A DNA stretch of 64,000 nt from Protonemura montana (lineage: Eukaryota > Arthropoda > Insecta > Plecoptera > Nemouridae), in contig OX387607.1 of NCBI GenBank assembly GCA_947568835.1, positions 1,116,001-1,180,000 of the forward strand. The letters are read 5' to 3'. Position 1 is the first letter of the stretch. Every line of letters starts with the position of its first letter. A model generated the notes under the pieces. The model did no database searches and was not told where the DNA came from. It saw only the letters and a list, made by a program, of their open reading frames with translations. The translations under genes were made by a program, and so were the position numbers. Of this stretch, positions 20,208 through 32,324 are shown one piece after another.

Positions 20208-21165
20208 AACTCTTGCAAGGAAATCCATAAGCGAGGGCACCCGTCCCATTTCTGCACTTTCAAGTTGAAACTTCGTGTCTTGGTGCAGTTTTAAAGCTTT
20301 TTGTAGAATTTAACGATACAAGAGCTAACTTTGTAATAGGAAAGGTCCCTACTTTTCGAGCTACGTCTCAGCGAAACGGTACAAACAAAATTGACGGCAA
20401 AAAAATCTTCCATCTCGTGAGCAAATTGACCTTTTTAAAAAAGTCTCGTGTTTTTGTTGACTTCCTTTAGGTACATGCAATATACTTAATACCAACACGC
20501 ATGGTATAAGTCGAATGTTTCCGTCAACAATTGCAGTATTAACCCAAGTTGGCTACATTCACTTTGTAGCGGTCATTTTATGTCATCCCAGCCAATACGG
20601 GCGCTAAAACTCTTTGACCAACCACACTCGCTGTCGCACGAGAAGACCACGAAGACTATCTTGAGTCGGTCACTGGCCCGTGGTCATCATCCTCATTGCT
20701 AGCAGAGAAGGACATCTTAGAGACCAGAAGCCCATCACTGCTTCGACCGTTGGAACTCAACTTCTGGTTCATTGTAGAAGGTCTCACAAAATAAAATAAC
20801 ACACGGTTTCGTGCATTTAAAATCCAGCAACTTCAGACCCCGGCGAGAGCTGTCACCTAGTGTTAGGTTGGAAAACAATGGCTTATAGAGACTCATATCA
20901 TAGACAAGGACATCGAGTGTTTCCCCCAATCTAACTGCCATTTACATTTGCGATCTGATTCTGGTAGTCACGTGTATAAAGTTGACTTTATCATTTTGAA
21001 CCCGTTACAACGCACTTCCGGTCCGTTTGCTTCAGATGTAGTTATGGAGGTCCGAGCATTTTTTGCCAGCAGACACAAAATGGCTGATAATAGTGCTATC
21101 AGATACAAAAATAATAGGAAAAATATGACGATGGCTTTTGGCAAGCCAAGATTACAGGACCGATA
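20208..21165. other. No gene recognised
   Basis: This is mixed-composition unique sequence. The minus-strand frame at 20735-20941 has no recognisable domain. No tandem repeat or known element was seen. Confidence 0.35.
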
Positions 21166-21177
21166 TAGGGTAGCTAT

Positions 21178-21554
21178 TATTATTAACAACACTATAACCG
21201 TCTCAAAAATTGATGCCCAAACGCGGACTCGAACCCCGATCTCCACCTGTCGCGGGTGTTGCTCTGAACCATTGAGCTACTTGGACACTGGCTTATTGAG
21301 ACGATTTTAGTGTATTTCATGAGAATGACGGATCTCCAAGGAGTAGAACCAAGAGGCTGTGAATACTCACAGTCACTCTGATTCTAGTGACGCTATATCA
21401 CGTCACAACCTGTCAAACTCGAATAACTCCAATTTGACGTTGGATTCGTTGCTGTATTAGGATGAAATCTTATTTCAATTGCAAACGCTTGCAATGCTTG
21501 CATGCAACCCCGCGCATTGCAAGCGTTTGCAATTTAAATAAGATTTCATCCTAA
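21178..21554 (-). mobile_element. tRNA-derived SINE-like element with 12-bp target duplication
   Basis: The flanks TAGGGTAGCTAT at 21166-21177 and 21555-21566 are identical. The element holds one minus-strand tRNA-like head, the complete core, and two facing copies of the GCAAACGCTTGCAATGC end that form a hairpin near 21480-21530. It is shorter than the copy at 17699-18232 because only one head is present. Confidence 0.9.
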
Positions 21555-22879
21555 TAGGGTAGCTATATTTTTAAATAGGACAAATAGTAGCAGGGTATGT
21601 CTCTTGTATTGAGTTCTTGATCCATGGACCAACTCGTCTTGAGCTGCTGGTCATCAACGGCTGACACAGAAGGTATGGGTGCTCGTTTATTTCCTCGTTT
21701 ATTGCTCATTCAAGACCTAACCTTGACTCGCGGAGAGAGCGCGGAAAAAAAGCAAGCTCTCAAAATACCACGGCACGTTGTGACGCTTGCGATTGCCAAC
21801 TCGAGTCGCGAGCTTTTCTGGCCGACTTATCTGATGGGTAGTTTGTTGAAAAAGACGAGTTTTTCGAATGGTATAGCATTTCGTTGGCGCTCTTTTCGAG
21901 GCAAAATGAGGCAAAACCTGGCCTATAATGCAGTTAATCTTAGACGCATGTGATGGCTTATAATCCTTGTAAATTCGAGAAGAACTCCGGGATGCAAGAT
22001 GTGGAAATATTGGATCAAAGTATGCACAAAGCTTTCAATCGGGATTGAGAAAAGCGTCTTAGAAAAACAACCTGTGACGAGAAATTGAACCCGAATAAGC
22101 CTGAAGCTTCGGTATTTAGTGACAGTTGCCTTGCGAATGTTCAACTGCACGAGACGCGTTTAGAATTTGAAAAAAAAACAAAAAAACGCAGGAAAAAAAG
22201 AGTATGACTTCTCATGGGCCGTTGAACAAAAGTGAAAGGCGTAAATCGAGTGCCTGATGCTTTATTTGTGTCAAAATGTCGATTTATCGATAACAGATTT
22301 GGTTCGATTTCTTTTCAGGCAAAAGCGTTCGAAAAATGAAAGTGTTTGCAAAAGACAGGGGTGACAAACGGACAGGCGCTCTAGTCGTTTGGCGGTAAGC
22401 TTAATGATGAAATCAAGTATTCGGCAATAAATTTCAGTCCATTCGAGCGGGCAAAAAGACAAACAAGGCCTAATAAGATACCAAAATCCTTGGTAAGAAA
22501 AAAACCGACCACCCAGCGTATAAGAAACCAGAATACGAACTGCAATGAGAAGGTGGAATGCATGGGAGGTAATAGGTGGAAGGTCTGGAGGGTGGAATGA
22601 GTACGTGAAATGTGCAAGAAGATTTAATTGACAATTATCCTGAGTGCACTCGTTTGATGATGATGGAGCCATATTGAAAACAAATGTAGATGGCAAATGT
22701 ACGGGCTACAGGTACTTCAAGTGGTTCAAGTGGTTCAGGTATTACAGTTACCAGAACCACAATCGGCTGAGATGAAAAGCATTTTATTCTGTACATACGT
22801 GGATATCAGCATTGGTTTACCGTCAGATTCGAAAGTGCGTTGAGGGGCAAGGTGTGAACCAACCGTACATAGCTCCTCT

Positions 22880-22906
22880 CCCCCCCCCCCCCCCCCCCCC
22901 CCCCCC
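22880..22906 (+). repeat. Poly-C run of 27 bases
   Basis: An uninterrupted run of 27 C is followed by TATATCC. Length in such runs is often uncertain in assemblies. Confidence 0.9.
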
Positions 22907-23164
22907 TATATCCCCACGTGTTCCTGTGGGTCCATTGTAAAATGTTAACGAGCAGGAAGCAAGACCCAGTGCTTCGATATTGTCAGCATCAATGAACCCT
23001 TTACGTACTCGATCGTATAAAACCATGCAATGAATCGACAGGAAGTTAAAACTGCCGTTCAAATGTTTCGTCATATTTTTCATTCATCAAAGCAAACCCA
23101 GCTGTCTCGTTTGTTTTTTCAACGTTTTGAGATATCCTGAGTAAGATCACCATTGGATTTTTGA

Positions 23165-23400
23165 GTTAAGAGTCCCAGCGCTGATGTTAAACTGTCTTCG
23201 CGGAAATTGCCGACAGATTATTACTATTCTGACAAAACGTTTGATGGAGTCACGGTCGTTTCGAGAGTTAAGAAATGTAATTTCGTTATTTCTCACAGAT
23301 TACTCGCTTTTTAGACTGGTTATGCTCAATTAATCTTTATTGATGCTAACCTCAGCGATTGATAAACATGTATCGATATTTCCCGATGAAAAGGACGAAC
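23165..23400 (+). mobile_element. Dispersed family C, copy 3
   Basis: The copy contains GTTATTTCTCACAGATTACTC and GATTGATAAACATGTATCGA in the family order, plus the upstream segment with CGACAGATTATTACTATTCT. The right end diverges after TATTTCCCGATG. Confidence 0.72.
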
Positions 23401-24934
23401 ACAAGCGCCATCAGGTGGACACCACCGTCACCACATGTTACCCGCAGTAAAACGATTTCCATTAGCGCTGTGACTCTTCACTGATAGTAAACTCAACGGT
23501 ATCATTGCACGTTGGTAGCGATCGGAAATAGTTAGACGTCGTGTAAAACTCGTCAACTATCCGCCAATTACAAGGCCCCGAGGCGTCGACGATAGTTGCC
23601 AAGCAGTGAGTTACGAGGCGCAACTTAAAGATAATCAAAGCATGGATCATTGCCATGTTTAATGGTCCATGAAACAATACTCCAAGTTCATTACAATACT
23701 CAAAGACATCAGGGAGAGAAATAAAGAAAGCTGATTTCTCAAACGAATGGGATTAAGGGGAACGAATTTACTACTTTACCTACCTAAAGAAGTTTAAAAT
23801 AGGGTGCTAAACATGGCTTAGTCCCAAACAAACTTTATATAAGCATCCAATTATTCCTGGTCTTTAATTGAACCCATCTGTTTGGTTTTTATCTGAGTAC
23901 GCAAAGCGAATTTCGTTCAAGAATGCTGCTAAATTAATTAGTTCAGCTGGCGAGCTGAGAGCTTAGAGCCACCACGAACCACTCCGGGACGAAATTAGTT
24001 ACACGTGCATTCGAATACTAATATGATATTTAAATGTAAAACAAGTAATTATAATGCAAGCATTAATCAGTAGAGATGGAAATATATTTGCATGTACGTC
24101 TGTGAATTGCACGCTGTGTTGGAGATAATTCACTTGTCTCGATAAAGCAAACCAAGCTTTGAATAGCAGTCGAGCGATATTTTGACAAACCTCACAGAAA
24201 CATAGCGAAGTACGACTTCAAAAGAGCTTCATCTTGGAGAGCTTCATGCGTACAGACCACGAGACTTGTCGCTAATTTTGCTATTGTATATCAGAACCAG
24301 GCCATGCCTTCTTGTGATGTTGATGAAGTGCACGAGAAAGCTGGGAAACTTGGCATGAAATGAATCAGACATATCTTCATTAAGTAATAAATTCTCACGG
24401 AATTTGTGTTAAATAAAAATGATTATTTGGAACGTGGTATAATATGAAATATAGTTAACTTATAAAGTGCATTTCCTGCTACTTCTGGCCAGCAAACAAG
24501 CAAACACATCTTGAGCGTTCTAGCAATTTGTGCGTAACTTCAATAGCATTCAATAATTAATTAACTGAAATACCATCGGAGCAGCACCAAATTGATAAAT
24601 TGAGATAGCAATCTTCACAAAGGGAGTATCATTTCAAAACGTTTGATATTTTTGCCATGACAATTTCCTCGGAAACCAGTCCACAAGCCTCTTCTATAAC
24701 GTGAAGACCGCCTTAAGGGAGATTACCAAACATAACTCATCTGAGTCGACGCTCGCCGCAGCTCACGCTCCAGCCTGACTGTCTGTGAGTGATTATACCA
24801 GCAATAAAGATCATTTGAAACTTAATTGTGCCAATCGAACTTCATTGACCTCTTGCAATCGTAAGGAACGTGTAGCGTGCGAATTCTTGGTCAGTAATAA
24901 CCCTTAATGAACCAGAAGACCCGTAGCAAGAACC

Positions 24935-25545
24935 GAACAGTTTGGCGTGTTAGAAACACCGGTTCTCGTTAGATCACCGAAGTTAAGCAACACTGCGCTG
25001 GGTCAGGTATTGGATGGGTGACCATCATACACATGACTAGTTCTGTTCGGGAGAGAAGTTGGAGGGATGAAAGTTAAGCAACACTGCGCTGGGTCAGGTA
25101 TTGGATGGGTGACCATCATACACATGACCAGTTCTGTTCGGGAGAGAGGTTGGAGGGATGAAAGTTAAGTAACACTGCGCTGGGTCAGGTATTGGATAGG
25201 TGACCATCATACACATGGCCAGTTCTGTTCGGGAGAGAGGTTGGAGGGATGAAAGTTAGTACAGCAACTTCACTCGCCTTGCTTATCAACCTCTTGACAG
25301 CATGGATTTGTGGAGGAATCCTGTTGTTCGCGTTGTACCGTCCTTCGGAAGGGACGTTAAGCCGGTGGTCCTTTTGGTCTTCGACAGGAGTAGGATACGT
25401 GCCGGCACCGGGTTTCCCTCCTCCCTTCTAGGCTAGGTTAGGTTCATCATCATCCACTCATTCACCGACGCCATTAGACCAGTGCCGCATGGCCAGATGT
25501 CAAAACAGTGCTAAGTTAAACTCCACAAATCAATCAATCAACCAA
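24935..25545 (+). mobile_element. 5S-derived SINE array: head, three units, tail
   Basis: Starts with ACCGAACAGTTTGGCGTGTT, the full head. Three 91-bp partial heads follow, then the single tail (GGAAGGGACGTTAAGCCGG, GTGCCGGCACCGGG, CAGATGTCAAAACAGTGC) ending in an AATCAATCAACCAAT tract. It has the same architecture as the array at 7690. Confidence 0.9.
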
Positions 25546-25840
25546 TAGCAGGCCCATAAAGCTCAAATGATCTTCATAATGATATGACAATTATAATTGA
25601 ACCACGGGGGAACATAAGGTACATCTTCCTAATTATTAAAGCGTTGAAAACTCATTGATTCACTTGAAAAATTTCCTTCAATCAAGGTCGATGATTGATA
25701 ATTTCCGTCTCAATAAACGATGATCGATAAACTATCGTCGAGATAATTGAACTGATTTAACCTTTCCACCGCTAGGGGCGTGCCTACCTCCGAGCTCCGA
25801 CTCTGCAAGATCTTCGCCCAATAAGGAATAATCACGCAAG

Positions 25841-25984
25841 ATGTCGTTGACAACGAAGATGGAAAAAGTTGTGTCTGACAAATGGTACGTGCGTCAACTC
25901 GTTGATAAGAGTGAAAATCCGATATATATCGGCTTGGACTTATCGAATGAAGATGTGCGCTATGACCACGGCTATCGTGACTAG
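25841..25984 (+). CDS. Small ORF, 47 codons, unidentified
   Basis: ATG at 25841 opens a frame ending at TAG 25982-25984. It begins MSLTTKMEKVVSDKWYVRQL and ends SNEDVRYDHGYRD. Composition is charged and soluble, with frequent G-starting codons, unlike the random frames nearby. A pyrimidine-rich tract ending in CTAG lies about 70 bp upstream, so it could be a terminal exon. It sits between two 5S-SINE arrays. I do not recognise a family; it may be a real small protein, an exon of a larger gene, or a gene fragment. Confidence 0.35.
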   Translation: MSLTTKMEKVVSDKWYVRQLVDKSENPIYIGLDLSNEDVRYDHGYRD

Positions 25985-26002
25985 CAGCAGAAGAAGAATT
26001 AT

Positions 26003-27066
26003 TTATTATTATTATTTGTGGTGTTTAACTTAGCACTGTTTTGACATCTGTCCATGTGGCACTGGTCTAATGGCGTCGGTGAATGAGTGGATGATGATGA
26101 ACCTACCCTAGCCTAGAAGGGGGGAGGGGAAACCCGGTGCCGGCACGTAGCCTACTCCTGTCGAAGAGCACCAAGGGGACCACCGGCTTAACGTCCCTTC
26201 CGAAGGACGGTACAACTCGAACAGCAGGATTCCTCCACAAATTCATGCTGTCGAGAGGTTGATAAGCAAGGCGAGTGAAGTTGCTGTACTAACTTTCATC
26301 CCTCCAACCTCTCTCACGAACAGAACTGGTCATGTGTATGATAGCCACCCATCCAATACCTGACCCAGCGCAGTGTTGCTTAACTTTCATCCCTCCAACC
26401 TCTCTCCCGAACAGAACTGGTCATGTGTATGATGGTCGCCCATCCAATACCTGACCCAGCGCAGTGTTGCTTAACTTTCATCCCTCCAACCTCTCTCCCG
26501 AACAGAACTGGTCATGTGTATGATGGTCACCCATCCAATACCTGACCCAGCACAGAGTTGTTTAACTTTCATCCCTCCAACCTCTCTCCCGAACAGAACT
26601 GGTCATGTGTATGATGGTCACCCATCCAATACCTGACCCAGCGCAGTGTTGTTTAACTTTCATCCCTCCAACCTCTCTCCCGAACAGAACTGGTCATGTG
26701 TATGATGGTCACTCATCCAATACCTGACCCAGCGCAGTGTTGCTTAACTTTCATCCCTCCAACCTCTCTCCCGAACAGAACTGGTCATGTGTATGATGGT
26801 CACCCATCCAATACCTGACCCAGCGCAGTGTTGCTTAACTTTCATCCCTCCAACCTCTCTCCCGAACAGAACTGGTCATGTGTATGATGGACACCCATCC
26901 AATACCTGACCCAGCGCAGTGTTGCTTAACTTTCATCCCTCCAGCCTCTCTCCCGAACAGAACTGGTCATGTGTATGATGGACACCCATCCAATACCTGA
27001 TCCAGCGCAGTGTTGCTTAACTTTCATCCCTCCAGCCTCTCTCCCGAACAGAACTGATCATGTGTA
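26003..27066 (-). mobile_element. 5S-derived SINE array: tail plus eight units, head truncated
   Basis: In minus orientation the tail occupies about 26010-26310 and eight 91-bp units follow to 27066. The array stops inside a linker (CGAACAGAACTGATCATGTG), without the full 5S head seen in plus-strand arrays at 7690, 24935 and 60296. Some units carry changes such as CACAGAGTTGTTTAAC. Confidence 0.9.
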
Positions 27067-28115
27067 AAGAAGAAGAAGATGAGTTGCAATCGGACCAATT
27101 ACCTGCCGCGGCGGCTCGCAATTTCTTCGCTGTTCCGTGATATCGACGATTGTCAGGAACACTGCAGTACAGACAATGCAACAAGTTTAGAGATATTATT
27201 ACCTGGTTATACATTTATCCGATGTATTATTATAGAATACCACGAGGTAGGCTGCCAAGACATCTAATGGGCGTCAAGTTTTTATCGGAAGAGATTGTTC
27301 CACGATAAATTCTTTCATTCGCCGCCTAAAAGATTCTTAATAAGTGTATTAAAAGAAAGTTTAATAAGCTATGCCTTGATATTCTTGCGATTGTTTTAGA
27401 TGATTTTCACGTGGAATCTTTTCTAGCAAGATTAGAATGTTTTTGCTCATTCCTTTGTGTGCTACCTTCTCAAGTGAGAGAATTAAAGAATATAATACAC
27501 GCCTATTATTTCCTGATTGCTTCACAGTATTTTCAGCCGATAAAACATCCATTTAAATCAAGTCCATACCGCGAGATTTGAATTCGGTTTTGTACCAAAA
27601 AAAAAGGTCTCGCACTCGAGAGTTACCTGTGCTAACAACGTGTCATCGTGGCCGTCAGTCATCGTCATTTAGAGACCACACCTGACTCTTGCGGTCGTGG
27701 CACACGTTTTTACGCAACGCAATGAAGGCGTTACCGAATCACGTAGTACGATACTGAAAAGACGCGGCACCCAACTTTTGTTTTGCTCTCCGCATTTTAT
27801 CCGCACATTCGTAATTACGTGATTGTGTATTGACCTTCTGTTCAGGGTCTCGTTGGACCTAAGATGGCAGGAAACATAGCACCGACCTTGCAATAGTGAA
27901 AAAATGGCTAAAATCTGTGTATAATCAGGGGGTTGTTATGTTTGACAAGCTACCTACAAGTGTAAAAATGATACAAAATGAAAATGAATTAAAAAAAAAT
28001 GTTTTGAGGTAATAATGAATACTTATTATAATTGATGTTTAAGACTAATGTAAGACTGTTGTGTAACTGGCTTTTATAGCCATTTAAAATAAATAAATTA
28101 TAAATTACAAATTAC
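27067..28115. other. No gene recognised
   Basis: AT-rich spacer between the SINE array and the 41-bp satellite. The minus-strand frames at 27361-27552 and 27669-27893 have no recognisable motif. The text GGTCTCGTTGGACCTAAGAT at about 27845 resembles a diverged satellite monomer and may be its precursor. Confidence 0.4.
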
Positions 28116-30538
28116 CGTGGGTCTGTTTGGATCTGAGATGCCAGGAAACCATGCACTGTGGGTCTGTTTGGATCTGAGATGGCAGGAAACTATGCACTGT
28201 GGGTCTGTTTGGATCTGAGATGCCAGGAAACTATGCACCGTGGGTCTGTTTGGATCTGAGATGCCAGGAAACTATGCACTGTGGGTCTGTTTGGATCTGA
28301 GATGCCAGGAAACTATGCACTGTGGGTCTGTTTGGATCTGAGATGCCAGGAAACTATGCACTGTGGGTCTGTTTGGATCTGAGATGCCAGGAAACTATGC
28401 ACTGTGGGTCTGTTTGGATCTAAGATGCCAGGAAACTATGCACCGTGGGTCTGTTTGGATCTGAGATGCCAGGAAACTATGCACTGTGGGTCTGTTTGGA
28501 TCTGAGATGCCAGGAAACTATGCACTGTGGGTCTGTTTGGATCTGAGATGCCAGGAAACTATGCACTGTGGGTCTGTTTGGATCTGAGATGCCAGGAAAC
28601 TATGCACTGTGGGTCTGTTTGGATCTGAGATGCCAGGAAACTATGCACTGTGGGTCTGTTTGGATCTGAGATGCCAGGAAACTATGCACTGTGGGTCTGT
28701 TTGGATCTGAGATGCCAGGAAACTATGCACTGTGGGTCTGTTTGGATCTGAGATGCCAGGAAACTATGCACTGTGGGTCTGTTTGGATCTGAGATGCCAG
28801 GAAACTATGCACTGTGGGTCTGTTTGGATATGAGATGCCAGGAAACTATGCACCGTGGGTCTGTTTGGATCTGAGATGCCAGGAAACTATGCACTGTGGG
28901 TCTGTTTGGATCTGAGATGCTAGGAAACTATGCACTGTGGGTCTGTTTGGATCTGAGATGGCAGGAAACTATGCACTGTGGGTCTGTTTGGATCTGAGAT
29001 GCCAGGAAACTATGCACCGTGGGTCTGTTTGGATCTGAGATGCCAGGAAACTATGCACTGTGGGTCTGTTTGGATCTGAGATGCCAGGAAACTATGCACT
29101 GTGGGTCTGTTTGGATCTGAGATGCCAGGAAACTATGCACTGTGGGTCTGTTTGGATCTGAGATGCCAGGAAACTATGCACTGTGGGTCTGTTTGGATCT
29201 AAGATGCCAGGAAACTATGCACCGTGGGTCTGTTTGGATCTGAGATGCCAGGAAACTATGCACTGTGGGTCTGTTTGGATCTGAGATGCCAGGAAACTAT
29301 GCACTGTGGGTCTGTTTGGATCTGAGATGCCAGGAAACTATGCACTGTGGGTCTGTTTGGATCTGAGATGCCAGGAAACTATGCACTGTGGGTCTGTTTG
29401 GATCTGAGATGCCAGGAAACTATGCACTGTGGGTCTGTTTGGATCTGAGATGCCAGGAAACTATGCACTGTGGGTCTGTTTGGATCTGAGATGCCAGGAA
29501 ACTATGCACTGTGGGTCTGTTTGGATCTGAGATGCCAGGAAACTATGCACTGTGGGTCTGTTTGGATCTGAGATGCCAGGAAACTATGCACTGTGGGTCT
29601 GTTTGGATATGAGATGCCAGGAAACTATGCACCGTGGGTCTGTTTGGATCTGAGATGCCAGGAAACTATGCACTGTGGGTCTGTTTGGATCTGAGATGCT
29701 AGGAAACTATGCACTGTGGGTCTGTTTGGATCTGAGATGCCAGGAAACTATGCACCGTGGGTCTGTTTGGATCTAAGATGCCAGGAAACTATGCACCGTG
29801 GGTCAGTTTGGATCTGAGATGCCAGGAAACTATGCACTGTGGGTCTGTTTGGATCTGAGATGCCAGGAAACTATGCACTGTGGGTCTGTTTGGATCTGAG
29901 ATGCCAGGAAACTATGCACTGTGGGTCTGTTTGGATCTGAGATGCCAGGAAACTATGCACCGTGGGTCTGTTTGGATCTGAGATGCCAGGAAACTATGCA
30001 CTGTGGGTCTGTTTGGATCTGAGATGCCAGGAAACTATGCACTGTGGGTCTGTTTGGATCTGAGATGCCAGGAAACTATGCACTGTGGGTCTGTTTGGAT
30101 CTGAGATGGCAGGAAACTATGCACTGTGGGTCTGTTTGGTCCTAAGATGGCAGGAAACTATGCACTGTGGGTCTGTTTGGATCTGAGATGCCAGGAAACT
30201 ATGCACTGTGGGTCTGTTTGGATCTGAGATGCCAGGAAACTATGCACCGTGGGTCTGTTTGGATCTGAGATGCCAGGAAACTATGCACCGTGGGTCTGTT
30301 TGGATCTGAGATGCCAGGAAACTATGCACTGTGGGTCTGTTTGTATCTGAGATGCCAGGAAACTATGCACTGTGGGTCTGTTTGGATCTGAGATGCCAGG
30401 AAACTATGCACTGTGGGTCTGTTTGGATCTAAGATGCCAGGAAACTATGCACTGTGGGTCTGTTTGGATCTGAGATGCCAGGAAACTATGCACTGTGGGT
30501 CTGTTTGGATCTGAGATGCCAGGAAGCTATGCACTGTG
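28116..30538 (+). repeat. 41-bp satellite, about 59 monomers, with higher-order structure
   Basis: The monomer contains GTGGGTCTGTTTGGATCTGA and GATGCCAGGAAACTATGCAC; GTGGG recurs every 41 bp (28117, 28158 and so on). Rare variants recur 779 bp apart (19 monomers): GATGGCAGG at 28178 and 28957, CACCG at 28236 and 29015, TAAGATG at 28421 and 29200, GATATGAG at 28827 and 29606, GATGCTAGG at 28916 and 29695. The pattern breaks to the right of about 29700. The right edge decays into CTATGCACTGTGGTTAAACA. Confidence 0.96.
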
Positions 30539-32324
30539 GTTAAACACACCTGGATGGACAAATAAACCATGGCAATCAATGGATCGCTCGCAGCTATATC
30601 CCCGGCTCACACCTACCAAGCTCATTACCATATAATTACTATGTTAACATTAACCAACTAACGTATAATTTGTATTTACCAAAGCAATTTGAGTTAAGTA
30701 ATTCATTCTAGTTTATGGACATCGTGGTGTCACTTTTTTTTTCAAGCCTTGTTGACACCCAGAAATAGCGCGTTGAATTCGAAATTTAAATCCTGATTTG
30801 GAGCTAATTAAATTTGATGGTATTCATTGGTGACTGGGTTTGAATCTCGGTGCGTCCAGTTGTAGTCGTAATTAATTTCGCTGGGTAATTGGGAGGTAGT
30901 ATTGTGTAACGCGTGGTGCTCTCGGGAATAGAATCCCACGCACAGCGTATGAAGAGGAAGTATCGATCTCCAAGTAATCAGAGAACAGAGACTGCACTGC
31001 GTTTTAAAACTCATCGCCTCGTTGTTTTCGGGCAGTCCTGGGATCGAATCTCGGCGCGACAAGACTCGAGGAGTTTAAGTTATGAAGTCAAATTTTGAGC
31101 CGTAGAGGAAAGACGCTAGGTCAGGGTTGTGAAACGAATGGCTATTGTTATATTTTAATATGTGTACTGTGCCAAGTGTGCCCGATTTACACCAATTTTA
31201 CTGTGACAATAAAAAATCATGTATTTGATCTTTAGAGACGAATAAAATTACAATTACAATTACAATTACAATTACAATGAGATACAATGTTTTTTGAAGG
31301 CTAGAACCTTCAGTTTTTTGTAATTCCGAGCGTTGGGTGGAAAAAATGTCAAGTACTTCGTCTCTAGACCATTAAATTGGCTACAAACGCCAAAAAAAAA
31401 AGCGACTAAAAAAGCCCGGCAGATAAGTGGAGGATAAGAGCAAACACTTGCACCGCCATCTTGTTTCGGACAGCGACAGAAATATCTGCTAAATCAATTT
31501 CGCAAAAGTCAACTCCAAGACATAACTTCACCTGCAAAGTCGTTTCACATGGCGGTCATAAAAAAAAATCCATAAATAGAACGACCTGAGAGCAAGTTAT
31601 ATAAAATTTCAAATATTTTTCCCAGCCAAACGACGAGGTATCTTGCTACAGAAATATATCAAACTTGATTATAGCTACTCAATTTTACCTGTGCATCAAA
31701 CATTCCTCTGTATTCAAATGAACACAATTCAATCAAGCTCGCGTCGAATTACGTATCGGTGAGTGTGATCAGCCTCACAGAGATATCAACTAATGAAACC
31801 ACTTTTCATCACACCTTGATTCCCTACCTGTCAACTCAGTACCAAATAAAAGCAAAGCATCGGCTTGTTATTCATGAGCCCCGGCAATAGCATGGCCGCA
31901 ATGCATGGTTATGTATATCCATGCCACTCGACCGTGAAGATACTGTCACCCTCACCCGTTCACAAACCGTGATCGATTTTGCGCACCTAAAATTTACTCC
32001 CGTGAATAAAATATCCAGGTAAATTCCACTTGTGCGAATTAAAAACGCGAGTCAGATTATATACGCATCTGTCAAATCAATCAATATTTAAATTGGGAAA
32101 TGGAATACGGTTTGTTTACTCATTTGAACATGTGATGGACGCCGGGAGCTCGGCATTCTTTCGGGTTACGTGATATAAAAAGGTAGGACGTGGGTCAATG
32201 GGTATGTCAACAGAAGACTCGACTAGGTGACCGTCGGGGATCGTAAGCGACAGAAGACGAACGAGAAGACTCGTAGCAATCGCACACAATCAATGTCTGT
32301 CGCGGTTTGTATGAAATGTTTATT
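30539..32324. other. No gene recognised; (ATTACA)n at 31248-31277
   Basis: This is unique AT-rich sequence. A short (ATTACA)5 microsatellite is present. B-box-like strings (GGTTTGAATCTCGG near 30837, GGGATCGAATCTCGG near 31030) may be tRNA-SINE relics. No gene is supported. Confidence 0.4.

Larger units (their letters stand above)
21567..24934. other. Long stretch without a supported gene
   Basis: Several open frames of 60-140 codons occur on both strands (for example minus 22271-22696 and plus 21624-21953), but none shows a domain or a consistent splice context. A poly-C run and a family C copy inside the stretch are listed separately. Confidence 0.35.

Noticed and set aside
18904..20249. 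Overlapping long open frames (up to 433 codons) on both strands with CPVPSAQ- or GTGHWAL-type repeats
   Set aside because: They are produced by the 7-bp GGGCACY array, in which no stop codon can occur; all frames are open, which is the mark of a simple repeat and not of a gene.
28116..30538. CRISPR-like array (regular repeats near 41 bp)
   Set aside because: There are no unique spacers: the whole 41-bp unit repeats, and the genome is eukaryotic; it is a satellite.
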